Positions 1 to 10,003 of a stretch of 64,000 bases of DNA are shown here, piece after piece. Position 1 is the first letter of the stretch. The number at the start of each line of letters is the position of its first letter. The translations under genes were made by a program, and so were the position numbers. This stretch comes from Ecdyonurus torrentis (lineage: Eukaryota > Arthropoda > Insecta > Ephemeroptera > Heptageniidae). A model generated the notes under the pieces. It ran no database searches. It had not been told where the DNA came from and saw only the letters and a program-made list of their open reading frames with translations. Location of the stretch: NCBI GenBank assembly GCA_949318235.1, contig OX439130.1:37189851-37253850 (forward strand), given 5' to 3'.

Positions 1-192
1 ACAGACAATAAAAGGCATAACTAATGAAAACAAAAGCAAAACTTGGTCAACGTTCTTATGTAATTTTATTGCATTATTTACTCTGTTTCGGAAGTTTGAT
101 TACTTGAACTTCCGACACAATAGAAATCAGAGTGACGAACCTCAATTTACATAACAACGTATGCCATGTTTTTATTACTTATATGGCATGTC
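1..192. other. Gene-free AT-rich DNA
   Basis: No coding region is seen. The segment around 140-190 (AATTTACATAA, an ACGTA step, then CAGCAAAGTT) recurs in direct orientation at about 690-790. This 0.5-kb block and the next therefore look like two copies of one repeat. Confidence 0.5.
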
Positions 193-607
193 AGCAAAGT
201 TAATCAGTACATCACTGATTATGTGTCCATTGTACAGGCATTTAAAGGCGTTGAACACCTTGAACAAAAAAGTTGTGTAATATCCTAACAAACCTAAAAA
301 TCAACGTTGATTTGGCAAAAGTTATTGGAATCTTTTCTTTTTTTTTTTTTGCATTAACAAAATGCCACTGGCGGTCCCTGACGTCACAGCTCGCCTTTTC
401 CACGCACGCCTAAACCAGGCAAGCTGTGACGTCATTGACCGCCAGTGGCATTTTGTTAATAATAATAAAAATCAATGACTTTGGCCAAATCAATGTTGAT
501 TTTTAGGTTTGTTAGGATATTCCACAACTTTTTTGTTCAAGGTGTTCAATGCCTTTAAATGCTTGTACAATGGACACATAATCAGTGATGTACTGATGAA
601 CTTTGCT
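193..607. repeat. Foldback inverted repeat, copy 1, enclosing a TTAA MITE
   Basis: The outer arms run from AGCAAAGTT at 193 to AACTTTGCT at 607 and pair through AGTACATCACTGATTATG and its complement. Almost the whole interval can fold into one long hairpin. The core (246-554) is a separate MITE that also occurs alone at 51625. The outer arms are therefore an older foldback, or a host palindrome, into which the MITE inserted. Confidence 0.7.
246..554. mobile_element. TTAA-flanked palindromic MITE, copy 1
   Basis: The element starts AGGCGTTGAACACCTTGA and ends with its near complement. Each side is flanked by TTAA (242-245 and 555-558), as for piggyBac-type targets. The two halves pair along nearly their full length. 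The centre carries TGACGTCA-type sites on both arms (GACGTCACAGC and GCTGTGACGTC). It has no ORF. Related copies are at 854-1170 and 51625-51933. Confidence 0.8.
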
Positions 608-853
608 ATTAAAAATTAAGAAATCTTGCAAGAAAGAGTTCAAGATCTTGCAAGGTCTATTCCAAGAATTTTGAGCAGGGTCAGTGTGCCGTACTTCAAT
701 TTACATAAGAACGTAGACCATGTTCAGCTATTGTTGTGATTAGTTATACCTTATGTATTATGTATGTTATTAATAGCAAAGTTCACCAGTACATCACTGA
801 TTATGTCAATAGTACTGCATTTAATGCAGTTGTATTAAGCATTAAATTATTAA

Positions 854-1170
854 AGGCGTAGAGAACACCTTGAAAAATAAAAACATGTTAAATACCCTAA
901 CATATATTACCAAAATATCAATGTTGATTTTGCCAGAGTCATTGATTTCTTATTTATTTTCCATTCATGAAATGGTAGATGCGGATTTATGACGTTACAG
1001 TTTGCCTGTTTCCACGCGAGTGGACCGCAGTGAGCTGTGACGTCATAAGCCCGCATCTTCCATTTTGTGAATGCAAAATAAATTATAAATCAATGACTGG
1101 CCAAATCAACGTTGATATTTAGGTATGTTAGGATATCAGGCAAGTGTTTTGCTCAAGGTGTTCTACGCCT
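854..1170. mobile_element. TTAA-flanked palindromic MITE, copy 2
   Basis: It begins AGGCGTAGAGAACACC and ends GGTGTTCTACGCCT, with TTAA at 850-853 and 1171-1174. The interior is palindromic with a central GCTGTGACGTCAT. On its left, 776-815 repeats the AGCAAAGTT/CAGTACATCACTGATTATG arm of copy 1. A weaker counterpart (CTGATGACCTTGCTC) lies near 1270. Copies 1 and 2 therefore share their surrounding foldback. Confidence 0.8.
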
Positions 1171-1326
1171 TTAATAATTTATTTATTCTATGTATACTGA
1201 GGGAAAAAACAACGCTGTATTATATTAGAGCTGTTTTGGTATTATATAAAAATATATAGTGATAAACTGATGACCTTGCTCATATTATAACAAAAGTTAT
1301 GAAACATTAGAGAGTTATATACTATA

Positions 1327-1530
1327 AAGGACTGGAAACAGAACTGGTACCTGGAGCATCATATTTCAAAACGGTTCGAAACACAACGCAGATCTCAAAC
1401 TCCGAAGCAGTTTCTGGGAACTGGTTCAAAGAAACTACCATTTTAAAACAGGTTCTAAAGAACCACATGACTCGGAACTATATATGTTGTACTTAAGAAC
1501 TGCAAATATTGGAAGTGGTTCCAGTCCCTG
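1327..1530. repeat. Decayed short inverted-terminal element, hAT-like
   Basis: AGGACTGGAAAC near 1328 is mirrored by GGTTCCAGTCCCTG near 1525, giving about 200 bp between approximate inverted ends. The ends resemble hAT-type termini, but no convincing 8-bp target duplication is visible. TAGGGACTGGAACC at about 3768 looks like one end of a related copy. Confidence 0.35.
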
Positions 1531-1799
1531 CGGTATAAAAATATTATAGTTTTATGTTCTACTTTTGACTATATATGTTGTCACCTTGATTTCTATATCT
1601 AAAGTTTGAAGTTTAACTTAAACTAAACTAGATTTTTAACGTTTATATTTGATGTTATTCAAAGTTAAATATATTTTGAAAATTAGTTGCACTGCATTTA
1701 TTATTATTATTATTGTTTTTGCTTGTGCTGTTTTAAAAAGAACTAGTAGTAGATGATCACTGTGTTACAAAATAACTATACATAAGATGCAAAATTAAA

Positions 1800-2705
1800 A
1801 TTGCATGCATTCATCATGACTGGTGAAATAATCAGTAATTGGATATATGATCAGTTCAATTAATCAAACTTTCAGCACACAGAAATCAGAGGCGGGAAAC
1901 ACACTCAAAGTATACTTAGAAGAAACAGGCAGTATGTAAATAATGATAATGTTTAGACAAACTTTTGTGTCATTATAAATTTTAAGATCAACGTCATCAG
2001 TTTATCATTCAGATATCGTGTGCCTTTCAACGTTATATTATGCAGTTAATATGGAAGCAGGGGAACTACAGTGTCATCATTCTGTAATTTATGCTGTCAA
2101 TAAATTACAAGTTCTCACACTACATCTACAACTCAACTTTATAAAACAGCTTCAGATTTATTTATTGCCTCAGGCTGGTTCCATTCTTTCCGAGGACTTA
2201 TCAGTAATGCTCAGCAGAGAGCTATGTACAGCTATAGAGATGGCTCACATCACATCAGCAAAGTGACCATCTCTATAGCTGTACATAGCTCTCTGCTGAG
2301 CATTACTGATAAGTCCTCGGAAAGAATGGAACCAGCCTGAGGCAATAAATAAATCTGAAGCTGTTTTATAAAGTTGAGTTGTAGATGTAGTGTGAGAAGT
2401 TGTAATTTATTGACAGCATAAATTACAGAATGTTGACACTGTAGTTCCCCTGCTTCCATATTAACTGCATAATATAACGTTGAAAGGCACACGATATCTG
2501 AATGATAAACTGATGACGTTGATCTTAATTTATAATGACACAAGTTTGTCTAAACATTATCATATTTACATACTGCCTGTTTCTTCTAAGTATACTTTGA
2601 GTGTGTTTCCCGCCTCTGATTTCTTTGTGCCAAAAGTTTGATAAATCTGTACAATTATATGGTCATTGCACCAGTCATAATGATGCAGTGCTAACTTTGC
2701 ATTTT
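1800..2705. repeat. Large near-perfect inverted repeat
   Basis: Arms 1862-2243 and 2267-2644 are reverse complements with only scattered differences, separated by a 23-nt spacer. Pairing continues more weakly outward to about 1800 and 2705 (CATGACTGGTG and its complement). Both arms contain the same open frame in mirror orientation (82 codons from 2018 on + and 97 codons from 2543 on -). The two peptides are almost identical because of the palindrome and match no family I know. I treat them as non-coding. Confidence 0.85.
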
Positions 2706-2763
2706 ATGTAGTTAAATAATAGTAAAAAAGTGATAGTCTAAAATTTTATTTGATAGTTTCCTT

Positions 2764-2791
2764 CAAAAAAAAAAAAAAAAAAAAAAAAAAA
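2764..2791. repeat. Poly(A) run
   Basis: About 25 uninterrupted A residues in AT-rich DNA between the large inverted repeat and the hAT MITE. It could be the tail of a retroposed sequence, but nothing recognisable precedes it. Confidence 0.7.
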
Positions 2792-2891
2792 CAGTACAAC
2801 TAATTTTAAAGGTATACTAAATACTAAAAATTAATTAAGTATATGATCACTGTGGTGGTACAGATAGTAGCTACATAAGATGCATAAATTA

Positions 2892-3629
2892 CAGGGGTTT
2901 TGACCCGGACCCGAACTTTTAAAAAAAAGGGTCCGAAAACCCAGACCCAACTTTGAAAAACAAAATGATATAATGTTGATCAGAACAAACACATTATATA
3001 AAAAAAATGCCTTGTGTTGTAAATCAAAATTGTGATTTTGACTTTTAATATATTTTTATTACTATTGTTTTAAATATGTCTGACTAAAAGCTTGTGATAT
3101 TAGCTGTTATAGATTTTTGTGCATAGAATATGACCAATGACAAGCTTTTTTTAAGCAGAAATTAATAACACTTTTTTATGTGGAAAAAAAAAAATAATAA
3201 TCAATAAAGCATATTACACTGAAAAAATATTTATTTGTTGTTCTATCTAAAAAAAAATTGTGCATTGTTTTTTTAGATTCACAGTCTCAAATTACATTGA
3301 AAGAAAAGGATAGGAGAAAACCAGCAATTCAATTCAATCCTATCCTTTTCTTTCAATTTATCATACCTAACCGCGATGGTTTATTTTCCTTAATACATAT
3401 AATCTCAAATTAATTTTTTTAAATTAATTTTGAAGTTAATTTTACAACGTTATATAATAATCTCGAACCCAGACCCAAATGAAGATTTTGATCGGGTCCG
3501 GAGCCGGGTCCCAGACCCGAAAAAAAATTGATGGGTCCGGACCCGGCTCCGCGGACCCGACAATTTTTTTTCAAGTCTCGGACCCGGGTCCGCGGACCCA
3601 ATAATTTTTGTGTTGGGTCCGAGCCCCTG
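2892..3629. mobile_element. hAT-type MITE, GGGTCC-rich
   Basis: The termini are CAGGGGTTTTGACCCGG and the inverted match ending CCGAGCCCCTG. They are flanked by an exact 8-bp direct repeat, ATAAATTA (2884-2891 and 3630-3637). CAGGG termini with an 8-bp duplication define the hAT superfamily. Subterminal arrays of GGGTCC/GGACCC occur at both ends, densest at 3490-3600. A 19-bp hairpin (arms 3296-3314 and 3339-3357) lies inside. There is no transposase, so the element is non-autonomous. Confidence 0.85.
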
Positions 3630-3637
3630 ATAAATTA

Positions 3638-3984
3638 TACTTATATAATTCCATCAGTTATGACTAGTTAAGTTCAAATACATCATGAAAGTTATTCAGA
3701 CATAGAAATCAAAGTGACGTAGTCAGAGTTATGAAGAACACAATACTACAATATGTGTATACCTTAGGGACTGGAACCACTTATTCAAATAATTGTGGTT
3801 CTCAACTACAACAATACCGATTAGTCATGCAATTCTTGTTAACTGGTTTTCAAAAGGCGGTTCTAAAGAATCTGTTCCCCCCCCCCCTAAAATGTCATTG
3901 GAAAACGAATACATTGATAGAATCCCCCCCCCCCCCTCCTCCCCTGAACCAAATTGCTATATCCGCCCTTGATCAACAAGGGTC
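3638..3984. other. Gene-free DNA with C-runs
   Basis: No gene is seen. TAGGGACTGGAACC near 3768 looks like a lone hAT-like end. Runs of 9 to 12 C residues lie at 3877-3886 and 3925-3936. Confidence 0.4.
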
Positions 3985-4690
3985 TTACTCACTGATCATA
4001 TGTAGTAGAAGTTGTGGCCGAGGCCTCTTGTGGACGACATAATGTCATAATGACATTATCAATCAAAGAAGAAATTTAATTGAAGTCAACACAGAGTAGC
4101 GTGTAGCGTCTTGCATTACAAGCACAAAACATTATTGATTGTTTATAAAGTAAAAATAATATTCAGTTTTAATTTACATATTATCAAAGAAGAAGGTAGG
4201 AAAACTAGCAAGTGCCTTACAACAATGTGGTTAGTAAGTTGGTAAAGACCTTTGATGCCTCAGTTACAGAGATATTTACATTTTTCTGCTCTTCTTCAGT
4301 GGCTTAGAGTGTAAGCATAAAGAGTAAGACTAAGCAACTGAAGATGAGAAGAGTGGCACACACTAAGCTACTAAAGAAGAGGGCTGCTGCCCGCCCTCAA
4401 AGAGTTTTCATCAATGTTAATATTTTTGTCAATTGTGTCATCAATTAATTCACCGATCTACGAACCTCATCGTGATATAAGGCGCTGTCTGGTTTTCCTA
4501 TCCGTCACTTTTGGTAACAATACAAGTACAACACACTACACGATACTCTGTGATGAGCTCAATATATTTTCTTCTTTGATAGATAATGCCATTACAATAA
4601 CAAGACCTCTCAGTTATATAAACATTGTAACAAAACTGTGTCACATGAGACCTCGACTTCTCCATACAACTTCTACTGTGCTAATTAAGT
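3985..4690. repeat. Degenerate inverted repeat
   Basis: The left arm (TAGTAGAAGTTGT at about 3997, then GACATTATCAATCAAAGAAGAA at about 4050) is mirrored by TTCTTCTTTGATAGATAATG at about 4571 and ACAACTTCTACTG at about 4669. Similarity is patchy, so this looks like an old foldback. The open frame at 4414-4692 lies partly in the right arm and has no recognisable domain. Confidence 0.5.
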
Positions 4691-4810
4691 AAGGCCAGCG
4701 CTGAGATCTGTATCCTTTTCTTTATCATTGATAACATTAACGTGACTTGAATATTAGAGTATTACATAAATGGCAAGTTGATATTATGTACTGAGCATGC
4801 AAGTACAGAG

Positions 4811-5026
4811 AACAAAGATCAGAGCATCAGTTTAGAGCTCAAATTTACATAGCATCAATTTTGGTCATGGCTAAATTATTGCAGTTTATTATTGCAAGTT
4901 GATGTCATGTAAATTTGGGCTTTATTAGTAATGATAACAAAGATTGTTAGTTCTATGTTCTCCTGCTAACTCAGAGACTATAATATATTAACAAATAATG
5001 GTTACAAAAAGAAAGACACACATTCT

Positions 5027-5096
<70 letters not shown>

Positions 5097-5386
5097 ATAC
5101 ATAGAGTGAAATAGAGCCGAGAGAGATATTTTAGTATTTTAGCTTATTACTGTCTCTCTTTCTCTCTCACACTCTATTTTGTGTGTGTGTCTGTCTGCTC
5201 GTTACCATTATTTGTTAATGTATTATAGTCTCTGAGTTAGCAGGTGAACACAGAATTAACGACCCTCTTTGTTATCATTCCAATTTACATGACATCAACT
5301 TGCAATAATAAACTGCAATAATTTAACCATTACCAAAATTGATGTTATGTAAATTTGAGCTCTAAACTGATGCTCTGATATTTGTT
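4811..5386. repeat. Foldback element with a GACA microsatellite at its centre
   Basis: The left arm starts at about 4811 (AAAGATCAGAGCATCAG, AATTTACATAGCATC, TCAGAGACTATAATA). The right arm from about 5165 to 5386 carries the complements in reverse order. Between the arms is an uninterrupted (GACA)n tract at about 5026-5094, followed by AG/CT-rich sequence that includes TGTGTGTGTCTGTCTG. No coding potential is seen. Confidence 0.8.
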
Positions 5387-5863
5387 GGATATTTGGGGGA
5401 GGGATCACCTGATTAATATTTTGCAATATTTATGATTTACTGATGATATATTAAAATGAAAGCTCTGTGCAATCTCGGACATTATAAGTGTAGTTCTTTA
5501 TGCTCTTGCAATTTATTAAACTCAACACAAAACAAGCATTAACCTATATATTGTCATGTTTGTGATATAAAATCTCAAACAAAGTGTATGTTATATACTT
5601 GAGAGCTATATGCAAATTCTTCTTGCTACCTCAATACATATATTACCGTATGAATTGATAATATTGATTACTGTTGATATTGATAATTAAAAGATTTCAT
5701 AGGGAAACTAATAGCTAAATAAGAGTAAAAATTGGAGAATGGGAGATAGCAATGACTTTAGTCTGAGTTTTTTTTTTTTTTTTTTTTTGCGGGTTAGAAA
5801 TTATTTACACTACCACGGCATTCATCTCAGTCTAATCTCATTACTATCTTCCATTATCTAATT

Positions 5864-6037
<174 letters not shown>

Positions 6038-6132
6038 GTATCTCTCTATATACTATGTGTTTTTCTTTGAAACCTTGTAATTATCACTTAATTAAATCTC
6101 AGAGTCTAATCTTTATTTTATATGTATTGATA

Positions 6133-6543
6133 GTAGCAATTAAGCATAGCTCAAAATGACATGAACTTTGTTGATCAGTACATCATGACAAAAGTTGCTG
6201 CTATGTAAAGCGCTTTACTGCAAGAAGGCACAAGAACTGAACTAGTAATATCCGAGACTGCACTGACTGTGAGTAAATATAACAATACTGTACTGTAAGG
6301 TACATAATTAACTGTACATTGCAACTCAGTACATTATATACTGTACAGCAAAACATAGAACAAAGAAATATAGTATATTGCAGCATGATAAAGTATAGTA
6401 TTGTTATATTTACTCACAGTCAGTGCAGTCTCGGATATTACTAGTCAGTTCTTGTGCCGTCTTGCAGTAAAGCGCTTTACACAGCAGCAACTTGTCATGT
6501 TGTGATCAACAAAGTTCGTGTCATGTTGAGCTATGCTTGCTAC
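6133..6543. repeat. Palindromic foldback, AGCGCTTTAC family
   Basis: Arms of about 150 bp (6133-6288 and 6397-6543) are reverse complements, sharing GTAAAGCGCTTTACTGCAAG and GACTGCACTGACTGTGAG. The central spacer is about 108 nt. A third, inverted, diverged copy of the arm lies at 6783-6910, and a fourth remnant is recognisable near 5465-5570. The family has therefore been copied locally several times. No ORF is meaningful here. Confidence 0.8.
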
Positions 6544-6782
6544 ATCAATATATATAATAAATATCAAGGAAACGTTGACTCTGAGATGAGTGATGATTAC
6601 AAGTTTTCATAGAAAATCACATAGAGAGAGAAAGAGATATGTGTGTGTTCATCTTAAAGCAATACTGTAATGAGTTTTAGGACTAAAATCTCTGTATCTC
6701 TCTCTTTCAATGTGTGTTTTTCTTAAAGCCTAGTAATCCCTTGGCACAATCAATGTTTTCTTAATATTTATTACAAGTATTG

Positions 6783-6910
6783 ATGTAGCAAGCGTAGCTC
6801 AACTTAACATGACGTTAACTTTGTTTATCACATCATGACAAATTGCTGCTATGTAGTTAAGTGCTTAATAGCTGCAAGACAGCACAAGAAACTAATATCC
6901 GAACTTACAC
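6783..6910. repeat. Extra arm of the AGCGCTTTAC foldback family
   Basis: The order AGCGTAGCTCAA, ACATGACGTTAAC, TTGCTGCTATGTAG, GACAGCACAAGAA, CTAATATCCGA matches the left arm at 6133-6245. It is inverted relative to the arm at 6397-6543, so 6397-6910 forms a second overlapping foldback. Confidence 0.7.
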
Positions 6911-7514
6911 AATCAGCTGGCATAAAGGTTCTGGCACACTTATGGGTTGTATCTCAAAATCTAAACAAATAATTCTGAAACTTTATGATGTCATTTCAAA
7001 ATTAATAAACAGATATCTAAAATAAAATTTTCAGAAACCGTAACAATCAGATAAGAGAGACAATAAGTACCATTCAAAAAGTAGCACTAAATTTTTAATG
7101 TTATTCTGTTGAGAAAACCAAAAGTTGGATTTAAATTTTTTAAAAAATTATCTCTAATGCATCAGATAAGAGAGAAAATAATTAATGTAATTAACATAGG
7201 TTCTTATGGGACTAAAATTTCAAATAATAACAATTTAAAATCTAGCATGGTAAGCCTCCAAATTTTTCTCATTTTTAACGATACTTTATCCTAATGTATC
7301 ACTGTGCAAAATTTCAGATTTTTATTTCTCTACAACTGTTTAGTCAAATCCCCTGGTACCTGATTTCACGTCTTAAGAAAAAAAACACGCGATAAAACCA
7401 CTAAAATTTTCACCTAAATATTCAACATTATTATTACGATAAAAATAACACGTATTGAATTTAATTGATGAAAGCATGCAGTGAAGCGGACAGTGAAAAG
7501 ATACAGTCGTCCCA
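6911..7514. other. Gene-free AT-rich DNA
   Basis: No gene or strong repeat is visible. The 61-codon open frame at 7109-7294 is lysine- and asparagine-rich, as expected of random AT-rich sequence, and is not called as a gene. Confidence 0.4.
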
Positions 7515-7885
7515 TGCATAGTTTGCCATGGTGACAAATCTTGCTATCACAGATATAAAAAACTGACACATTGGACATATTTTGACTATATTATATATAT
7601 ACTTAACCAAGAGAGATGGAGTGTGGTATGTTTTCATCAGTCCTTACAGACTCAGAGAGAAACTAAGATATTGGAAATATTTCGACGATACTCTACACGA
7701 GAGATGGTGTTATTATGCCTTCATCAGTCCTAACAGACTGAGAGAGTTTCTCAATGAGTCTGTTAGAACTGATGAAAACCAAACACACTCCATCTCTCTT
7801 GGTCAAGTTTATTGCTGAAATATTTCCAATGTTAGTTTTTCTACATCTGTGCTAGCAAGATTTTGTTACTATAAACTATGGAAAG
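7515..7885. repeat. Palindromic foldback, GAGAGATGGAGTGTG family, copy 1
   Basis: The left arm carries AATCTTGCTATCACAGATAT, then CAAGAGAGATGGAGTGTG and TTCATCAGTCCTTACAGACT. The right arm carries the complements in mirror order, ending near CTGTGCTAGCAAGATT. An internal GAGAGATGGTG segment suggests a third partial copy at the centre. A related copy lies at 17828-18110. Confidence 0.75.
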
Positions 7886-8077
7886 TACTCTCTTCATCAT
7901 AAGACCCTTGCTGGTTTTTCCTAGCATTTGCTTTTAAATTTATCAAACCCAACCACAATGGTTTATTTGTCTTAATAAACCAACATTTAATTTTTTTTTT
8001 TTTTTTTTTTTTTTTGTCAACAAGAAATAAATTAAAATTAATTTAGTTACCATATTATTTCTTATAGTTAGAGGAAG

Positions 8078-8380
8078 ATCTTGATAGAACAGTTAACAAA
8101 AATATTTACATTGATTAAGATGGTTTGAGAGTGATGGCCATTTACTTCAGTTGCTTTAGTGTTGTTAAAACCCAACTACATTACATACTACAATACAACC
8201 AACACTACAGTACTATACACATTATACCATGCTACACTACTACAATTCTATACACTACATCACTTAATTACAATACAGTGTACCTTAGTCGTAACACTTT
8301 TAGCAACTGAAGAAGATGGCCGTCACCCTTGTACCATCAGAATCAATGTAAATATGTGTGTTAACTGTGCCGTCAAGATC
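8078..8380. repeat. Foldback with a TACAAC-rich centre
   Basis: The arms at about 8078-8168 and 8290-8380 pair (GATCTTGA with TCAAGATC, AGTTAAC with GTTAACT, ATTTACATTGATT with AATCAATGTAAAT, TTCAGTTGC with GCAACTGAA). The loop is a degenerate TACA/CTACA repeat at about 8170-8280. The small open frames here follow the repeat and are not called. Confidence 0.7.
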
Positions 8381-8604
8381 ATCACCTAACTACGCACTGC
8401 AAAATGGTAAGTGATGTGATAGCAGACGCTGCAAAAATAGTTTCAGTGAGACAATAAACAAACTGACAGCTCAACAATACTAACAAAGTGCTAGCAGATG
8501 ATTTTGTGTTCCTGTCTACATTTAACATGCTATGCTTATGGGGCAATGAAGCAGCTATAACTTGAGTAAGAATTGTTTTTCAGAGCTGAAATTTTTTACT
8601 GTAG

Positions 8605-8722
8605 TTTACTGAGCATCAAAACTTTTGTTTACCTGGATTTAAAGTCAATGGGGTGGAGACCATATTTTGTAACTAAATCACTTGAAATCCAGGAAAACAA
8701 AAGTTTTAAGGCACTCAGTAAG
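8605..8722. repeat. Short foldback hairpin
   Basis: TTACTGAGCATCAAAACTTT and CCTGGATTT on the left (8605-8640) pair with AAATCCAGG and AAAGTTTTAAGGCACTCAG on the right (8686-8720). The loop is about 45 nt. Confidence 0.75.
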
Positions 8723-9476
8723 TTCAAAGTCACCCCGGTTCAACAACTAAATACGTACACATCATGCATTACACATATGACCGCGATATGTAAGATTTAA
8801 GATTTACCATTCATAAACTCGAGCTAAATTTGCAATGTTATAATTTTTAGGAGAAAAACACGCACGATTCATTGCAAAGAGTGTATATACATCATTTCTT
8901 TCGACTCGGCTGATTATTTAAAGAATATGGAGTTAAATTTCCCTCTGTAGAGGAAACACAGAGAGTGTAAATTTAGGCTTGTACAGAGATTTATACAGGG
9001 GAATGGAAGACATATATGTAATGTACTAAAGAGATTACATAATAAAGTATGAAGGGACATTGTGTGTACATATACACATATGCCATGAGTACTGTACCTT
9101 TCTTTTGCATTTAATTTCATTTTTATATATGTATTGTGTGTTGGGTAATTCATACATAATATTTAATCGAACATATTACATAAATATATAGTTTAAAATA
9201 CTTTACCATCGTTTATCACATCGTAATAACAATTTTTTTAACATATTCTACATTGAAAATGACGGTTATTATTGAATCCCACAAGCTCCATATGCCGGCA
9301 ACGTTTCTGAACGATGAAACTGAATATGCTGCAAACCTTGACGAAAAAATATTGATATAGCATTATAATATACTATAACCAATCTTTAAAGTAGTTTGAA
9401 CGAGGTTGACAACAGCTGATTTTTAAATTATTTGAAATTTGGCGCTCAGTTAATTGAAATTTGATCATTAAAAACT
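8723..9476. other. Gene-free DNA
   Basis: No gene is recognised. A 20-bp sequence (TTTAAAGTAGTTTGAACGAG, 9385-9404) recurs in inverted orientation at 13645-13664, on the far side of the retrotransposon. Confidence 0.4.
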
Positions 9477-9556
9477 TTGCCGTAAATTGGTATCAAACCT
9501 CTGACACTCGTGGTGCAATGAGCAGCGCTCTACCATCTGTGCTACTCTGGCTCATG
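9477..9556 (-). repeat. tRNA-derived SINE-like remnant or tRNA pseudogene
   Basis: On the - strand, GAGCCAGAGTAGCACAGATG followed by GTAGAGCGC resembles a pol III A box. GAGGTTTGATACC about 40 nt later resembles a B box (GGTTCRANNCC). The acceptor arms do not pair and the anticodon arm does not fold, so it is not a functional tRNA gene. An (AAT)n run at about 9558-9582 lies on its 5' side. Confidence 0.45.
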
Positions 9557-9582
9557 ATAAATAATAATAATAATAATAATAA

Positions 9583-9960
9583 TTAACGGCTTTTTATTGG
9601 GCGAAATCAGGCTACAGAACCTCTCAATTTAACCCAACTGTTTAACAGTACAGTCAGTTACAATTTTAAATTAGTATAGACACAAAATTCATAATGTTAA
9701 TGTTTTTTTTTTTTTTTACTTATTAATAAATGTTTTTTAAATAATCCACAATTTATAGTTTTTAATTTTTATAAAATGGTTTAACTCGGTATAAAAAATA
9801 CTTAAACACTTTTTTATATATAATTATTCATGTTTTAAATATTAAACTTTTTGGTAAATTTTAATTGATAATACATTTTTATTTAAGTATAAATTTATTG
9901 ATAAATTTTAATTGATAATAACGTGTTTTTTTATTGTTGTAATAATTAACAATAGTATTG

Positions 9961-9961
<1 letters not shown>
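9583..9961. other. Gene-free AT-rich DNA
   Basis: Very AT-rich, with a T-run near 9705-9718 and repeated TAATTGATAATA. No gene is seen. Confidence 0.4.

Positions 9962-10003
<42 letters not shown>

Noticed and set aside
2018..2543. Two similar small proteins on opposite strands
   Set aside because: They are the same sequence read in the two arms of an inverted repeat, with no domain.
4414..4692. 92-codon open frame
   Set aside because: It overlaps the arm of a degenerate inverted repeat and has no family signature.
9477..9556. Functional tRNA gene on the - strand
   Set aside because: A- and B-box-like words are present, but the acceptor and anticodon arms do not pair.
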